Source of the DNA: Nocardia cyriacigeorgica GUH-2
GTDB lineage: Bacteria; Actinomycetota; Actinomycetes; Mycobacteriales; Mycobacteriaceae
DNA length: 64,000 nt
NCBI RefSeq assembly: GCF_000284035.1
Contig: NC_016887.1
Coordinates: forward strand, 4,154,001 to 4,218,000
Direction: 5' to 3'
The notes under the pieces are model-generated. The model was not told the origin of the DNA. It was given only the letters and a program-made list of their open reading frames with translations, and made no database searches. How positions within the stretch are numbered: the first letter of the stretch is position 1; each line of letters starts with the position of its first letter. This document shows, piece after piece, positions 61,479 through 64,000 of this stretch. Position numbers and translations under genes: made by a program.

Positions 61479-61664
61479 CTGTCGACCCTAACACCGGACG
61501 ATCGGCCCACCGGGGCCGTCTTTTCGGCCCCTGGAAGGGCGATCGCAGGTGCAGGGCGGCCGATAACAGCGCGGCGAAGATCGCCCGGGAATAGCCCGGT
61601 GACCCGTCGCGTTCCCTTGGTTGCCATGTCCACCAACTGAGTGTGGACGAGAGAAGGAGGCATC

Positions 61665-62804
61665 GTGCAGTTCGGAATCTTCAGCGTCGGGGACGTCACC
61701 GTCGACCCCACCACCGGCCGCGCCCCGACCGAGGCCGAGCGGATCAAGGCCATGGTGGCGATCGCGCTGCGGGCCGAGGCGGCCGGGCTCGACATCTTCG
61801 CCACCGGTGAGCACCACAATCCGCCCTTCGTCCCGTCCTCGCCGACGACGATGCTCGGCTACGTCGCCGCCCGCACCAGCACGCTCCAGCTGTCCACCGC
61901 GACCACCCTGATCACCACCAACGATCCGGTGAAGATCGCCGAGGACTACGCGATGCTGCAACACCTGGCCGACGGCCGGGTGGATCTGATGCTGGGCCGC
62001 GGCAACACCGGGCCGGTCTACCCGTGGTTCGGCAAGGACATCCGCGACGGCATCGCGTTGGCGGTGGAGAACTACCACCTGCTGCGTACCCTGTGGCGCG
62101 AACCCAAGGTCGACTGGCAGGGCAAGTTCCGCACCCCGCTGCAGGGCTACACCTCGACCCCCGCCCCGCTGGATCAGACCCCGCCGTTCGTCTGGCACGG
62201 CTCGATCCGGTCCCCGGAGATCGCCGAGCAGGCCGCCTACTACGGCGACGGCTTCTTCCACAACAACATCTTCTGGAACAAAGAACACACCGCGCAGATG
62301 GTCGGGCTGTACCGGCAGCGCTTCGAGCATTACGGGCACGGCGGCGCCGACCAGGCCATCGTCGGGCTGGGCGGTCAGGTGTTCATGGCCGAGACCGAGG
62401 CCGCGGCCAAGAAGTTCTTCCGCCCCTACTTCGACAACGCGCCGGTCTACGGGCACGGCCCGTCGCTGGAGGAGTTCACCGAACTGACGCCGCTGACGGT
62501 GGGCACCCCGGAACAGGTGATCGAGCGGACGCTCGGCTTCGCCGACAATGTCGGCGACTACCAGCGGCAGCTGTTCCTGCTCGACCACGCCGGGCTGCCG
62601 CTCGAGGTGGTGCTCGAACAGATCGACATCCTGGGCCGCGAGGTGGTCCCCACGCTGCGCCGGGAGTTCGAGGCGCGCCGTCCCGCGCACGTGCCCAGCG
62701 ACCCGCCCACCCACGCGAGCCTGGTGGCCGCCGGTCCGCAGGCGCCGCATCACCTGGTCGAGCCCGCCCGCGCACGCGTGCTCGCCGCCGCGAGTGAGGA
62801 GTAA
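61665..62804 (+). CDS. LLM-class flavin-dependent monooxygenase
   Basis: A 379-aa luciferase-like monooxygenase: FGIFSVGDVTVDPTTGR, GEHHNPPFVPSSP and RGNTGPVYPWFGKD are typical of the CE1758 subgroup. It uses reduced FMN to oxygenate an unknown substrate. The GTG has an AAGGAGG site. The FMN reductase gene lies 5 bp downstream. Confidence 0.88.
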   Translation: MQFGIFSVGDVTVDPTTGRAPTEAERIKAMVAIALRAEAAGLDIFATGEHHNPPFVPSSPTTMLGYVAARTSTLQLSTATTLITTNDPVKIAEDYAMLQHLADGRVDLMLGRGNTGPVYPWFGKDIRDGIALAVENYHLLRTLWREPKVDWQGKFRTPLQGYTSTPAPLDQTPPFVWHGSIRSPEIAEQAAYYGDGFFHNNIFWNKEHTAQMVGLYRQRFEHYGHGGADQAIVGLGGQVFMAETEAAAKKFFRPYFDNAPVYGHGPSLEEFTELTPLTVGTPEQVIERTLGFADNVGDYQRQLFLLDHAGLPLEVVLEQIDILGREVVPTLRREFEARRPAHVPSDPPTHASLVAAGPQAPHHLVEPARARVLAAASEE

Positions 62805-62809
62805 CAGCG

Positions 62810-63505
62810 ATGACACGTCGAGTAGTGGTGCTCACGGCGGGGCTGTCGCAGCCGTCGTCGACCCGGCTGCTGGCCGATCAGTTGGCCGATGCCGTGTCGG
62901 CGGCGGTGACAGCCCGCGGTGAGGCCGTCGAATTCGAGGTGGTCGAACTGCGTGAGCTGGCCACCGAATTGGCGACGACGACGATCACCGGCGGTCTGCC
63001 GACCGCGGCGGTCGCCGACGTCAAGGAGAAGGTGTCGGCCGCCGACGGCGTCATCGCCGTCACGCCGGTCTTCGCCGCGAGCTACAGCGGCCTGTTCAAG
63101 ATGTTCATCGACCTGCTCGATCCGGAATCGCTGAACGCGATGCCGGTGCTGATCGCGGCCACCGCGGGCACACCGCGGCATTCGCTGGTGCTCGACCACG
63201 CGATGCGGCCGCTGTTCACCTACCTGCGGGCCGTGGTGGCGCCCACCGGAATCTTCGCCGCCACCGAGGATTTCGGGTCGGCCGGGCTGGCCGAGCGGGT
63301 ACGGCGGGCGGCCGCGGAATTCGCGACGCTGGTCGTCGCCGAACAGAACGCTGTCGCCGGATTCGTGCCGGAGCAGCCACGCAGGCAACGCCACTCGGGC
63401 AATACGCTCGCCGCGCCGACCCCGTTCGCCCAGTTGCTGGCCGGACATACCGGCAAGCCCGCCAATCCCGGCCATACGCTCGTGGAACCGCCTCCGACGT
63501 CGTAG
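62810..63505 (+). CDS. NADPH-dependent FMN reductase, CE1759 family
   Basis: A 231-aa flavodoxin-fold reductase with FMN-binding loop TAGLSQPSSTRLL and TPVFAASYSGLFKMFID. It supplies FMNH2 to the preceding monooxygenase, which it follows by 5 bp. The C-terminal 50 residues are Pro/Gly-rich and probably flexible. Confidence 0.88.
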   Translation: MTRRVVVLTAGLSQPSSTRLLADQLADAVSAAVTARGEAVEFEVVELRELATELATTTITGGLPTAAVADVKEKVSAADGVIAVTPVFAASYSGLFKMFIDLLDPESLNAMPVLIAATAGTPRHSLVLDHAMRPLFTYLRAVVAPTGIFAATEDFGSAGLAERVRRAAAEFATLVVAEQNAVAGFVPEQPRRQRHSGNTLAAPTPFAQLLAGHTGKPANPGHTLVEPPPTS

Positions 63506-63546
63506 ATTCGAGGCAATACGCATCCGGTATCGGCGAAGGGGTTGGC

Positions 63547-64000
63547 ATGGCGGGCAAGCGCACGATCCTCACCGCGGGCCTGCGGCGGCTGTCGGTGCTG
63601 CTGTCGGAGATGCGCGAGCAGGCGAATCTCACCAAGGAAGAGGTCAGCGCCAAGACCGGGATCAATGTCACCACGCTGTATCGGATCGAGCGCGCGCAGG
63701 CGCGGCCGCAACGGCGCACCCTGCTGACGATGCTCGATCTGTACGGCGTCGACGAGGCGCGTCGCAAGGACGCGCTGGAACTGCTCAGCGACGCCCAGAA
63801 GCCCGGCATGTCACGGCCGTACGAGGCCAGCCTCACCGAGGTCTATGCCGCGTATATCAATTTCGAGTCCGTGGCGCTGTCGGCTCGGCACTACCAGACC
63901 TCCTATGTGCCCGGCCTACTGCAAACCGAGCAGTACGCGCTGGCGGTGATCGACACGACCATGCCCAAGGTCGACGCCGCGATCATGGAACGCCGGGCCC
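63547..64000 (+). CDS. XRE family regulator with DUF5753 domain (partial)
   Basis: The window ends inside this gene; 151 residues are visible. An N-terminal helix-turn-helix (LTKEEVSAKTGINVTTLYRIE) is followed by the DUF5753 start YQTSYVPGLLQTEQYALAV. In actinobacteria such proteins often pair with a small DUF397 protein, which would be outside the window. Confidence 0.88.
   Translation, partial: MAGKRTILTAGLRRLSVLLSEMREQANLTKEEVSAKTGINVTTLYRIERAQARPQRRTLLTMLDLYGVDEARRKDALELLSDAQKPGMSRPYEASLTEVYAAYINFESVALSARHYQTSYVPGLLQTEQYALAVIDTTMPKVDAAIMERRA

Overview
The window is high-GC actinobacterial DNA, most likely from Nocardia or a close relative in the Mycobacteriales. Two kinds of evidence point there. 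The codon bias is strong, with G/C at third positions and many GTG and TTG starts. The gene order also follows the Mycobacterium tuberculosis stretch I know as Rv2793c to Rv2861c: truB, pptT, pptH, dinF-like MATE, nrnA, rbfA, infB, ylxR, nusA, rimP, Rv2843/Rv2844-like genes, proS, efpA, cysG, cobB, cobO, chelatase, GNAT, mqo, Rv2854-like hydrolase, cobQ, map. Synteny is recalled knowledge, not a search. No tRNA, rRNA, CRISPR array or intact mobile element was seen.

Layout. (1) 0.1-2.4 kb: a three-gene operon of two Asp/Glu-racemase-family proteins and a FadR-type GntR regulator, behind a near-consensus promoter with a dyad over the -10. (2) 2.4-4.7 kb: a lipoprotein, a DUF4345 membrane protein and a divergent TetR regulator with two matching operators. 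(3) 4.7-16.1 kb: a long minus-strand translation/RNA block (rimP-nusA-ylxR-infB-DUF503-rbfA-nrnA-MATE), then pptH, pptT and truB. (4) 16.4-23.7 kb: lipoprotein plus ferritin-like DUF4439 pair, NmrA-like oxidoreductase, a large acyl-CoA dehydrogenase, an FAD dehydrogenase, and proS. (5) 24.0-27.1 kb: an ehuBCDA-type ABC importer, probably for ectoines. (6) 27.1-49.1 kb: stress, efflux and cobalamin genes (cysG, cobE-like, cobB, cobO, chelatase, cobQ) interleaved with a tandem pair of DoxX-fusion membrane proteins, a phosphotransferase with its partner, mqo, hydrolases and map.

(7) 49.2-56.1 kb is the most interesting block: a phosphonate-catabolism locus. A PhnF-like regulator diverges from an FAD-dependent amine oxidoreductase, a PhnX-like phosphonatase and a complete 2-aminoethylphosphonate ABC importer (phnSTUV). 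Two dyads matching the mycobacterial PhnF operator lie in the divergent promoter. No PhnW transaminase is present in this locus, so the layout fits a purely oxidative route: import, FAD-dependent oxidation to phosphonoacetaldehyde, then C-P bond hydrolysis.

(8) 56.2-60.3 kb looks like an accessory insertion: a DUF4254 protein, a P450 that has lost both the Arg of EXXR and the I-helix Thr, and a large acyl-CoA dehydrogenase/oxidase. It is flanked by what look like remnants of a TetR and a MerR regulator. (9) 60.9-64 kb: a TIGR03085 protein, an LLM flavin monooxygenase with its FMN reductase, and the start of an XRE/DUF5753 regulator cut by the window edge.
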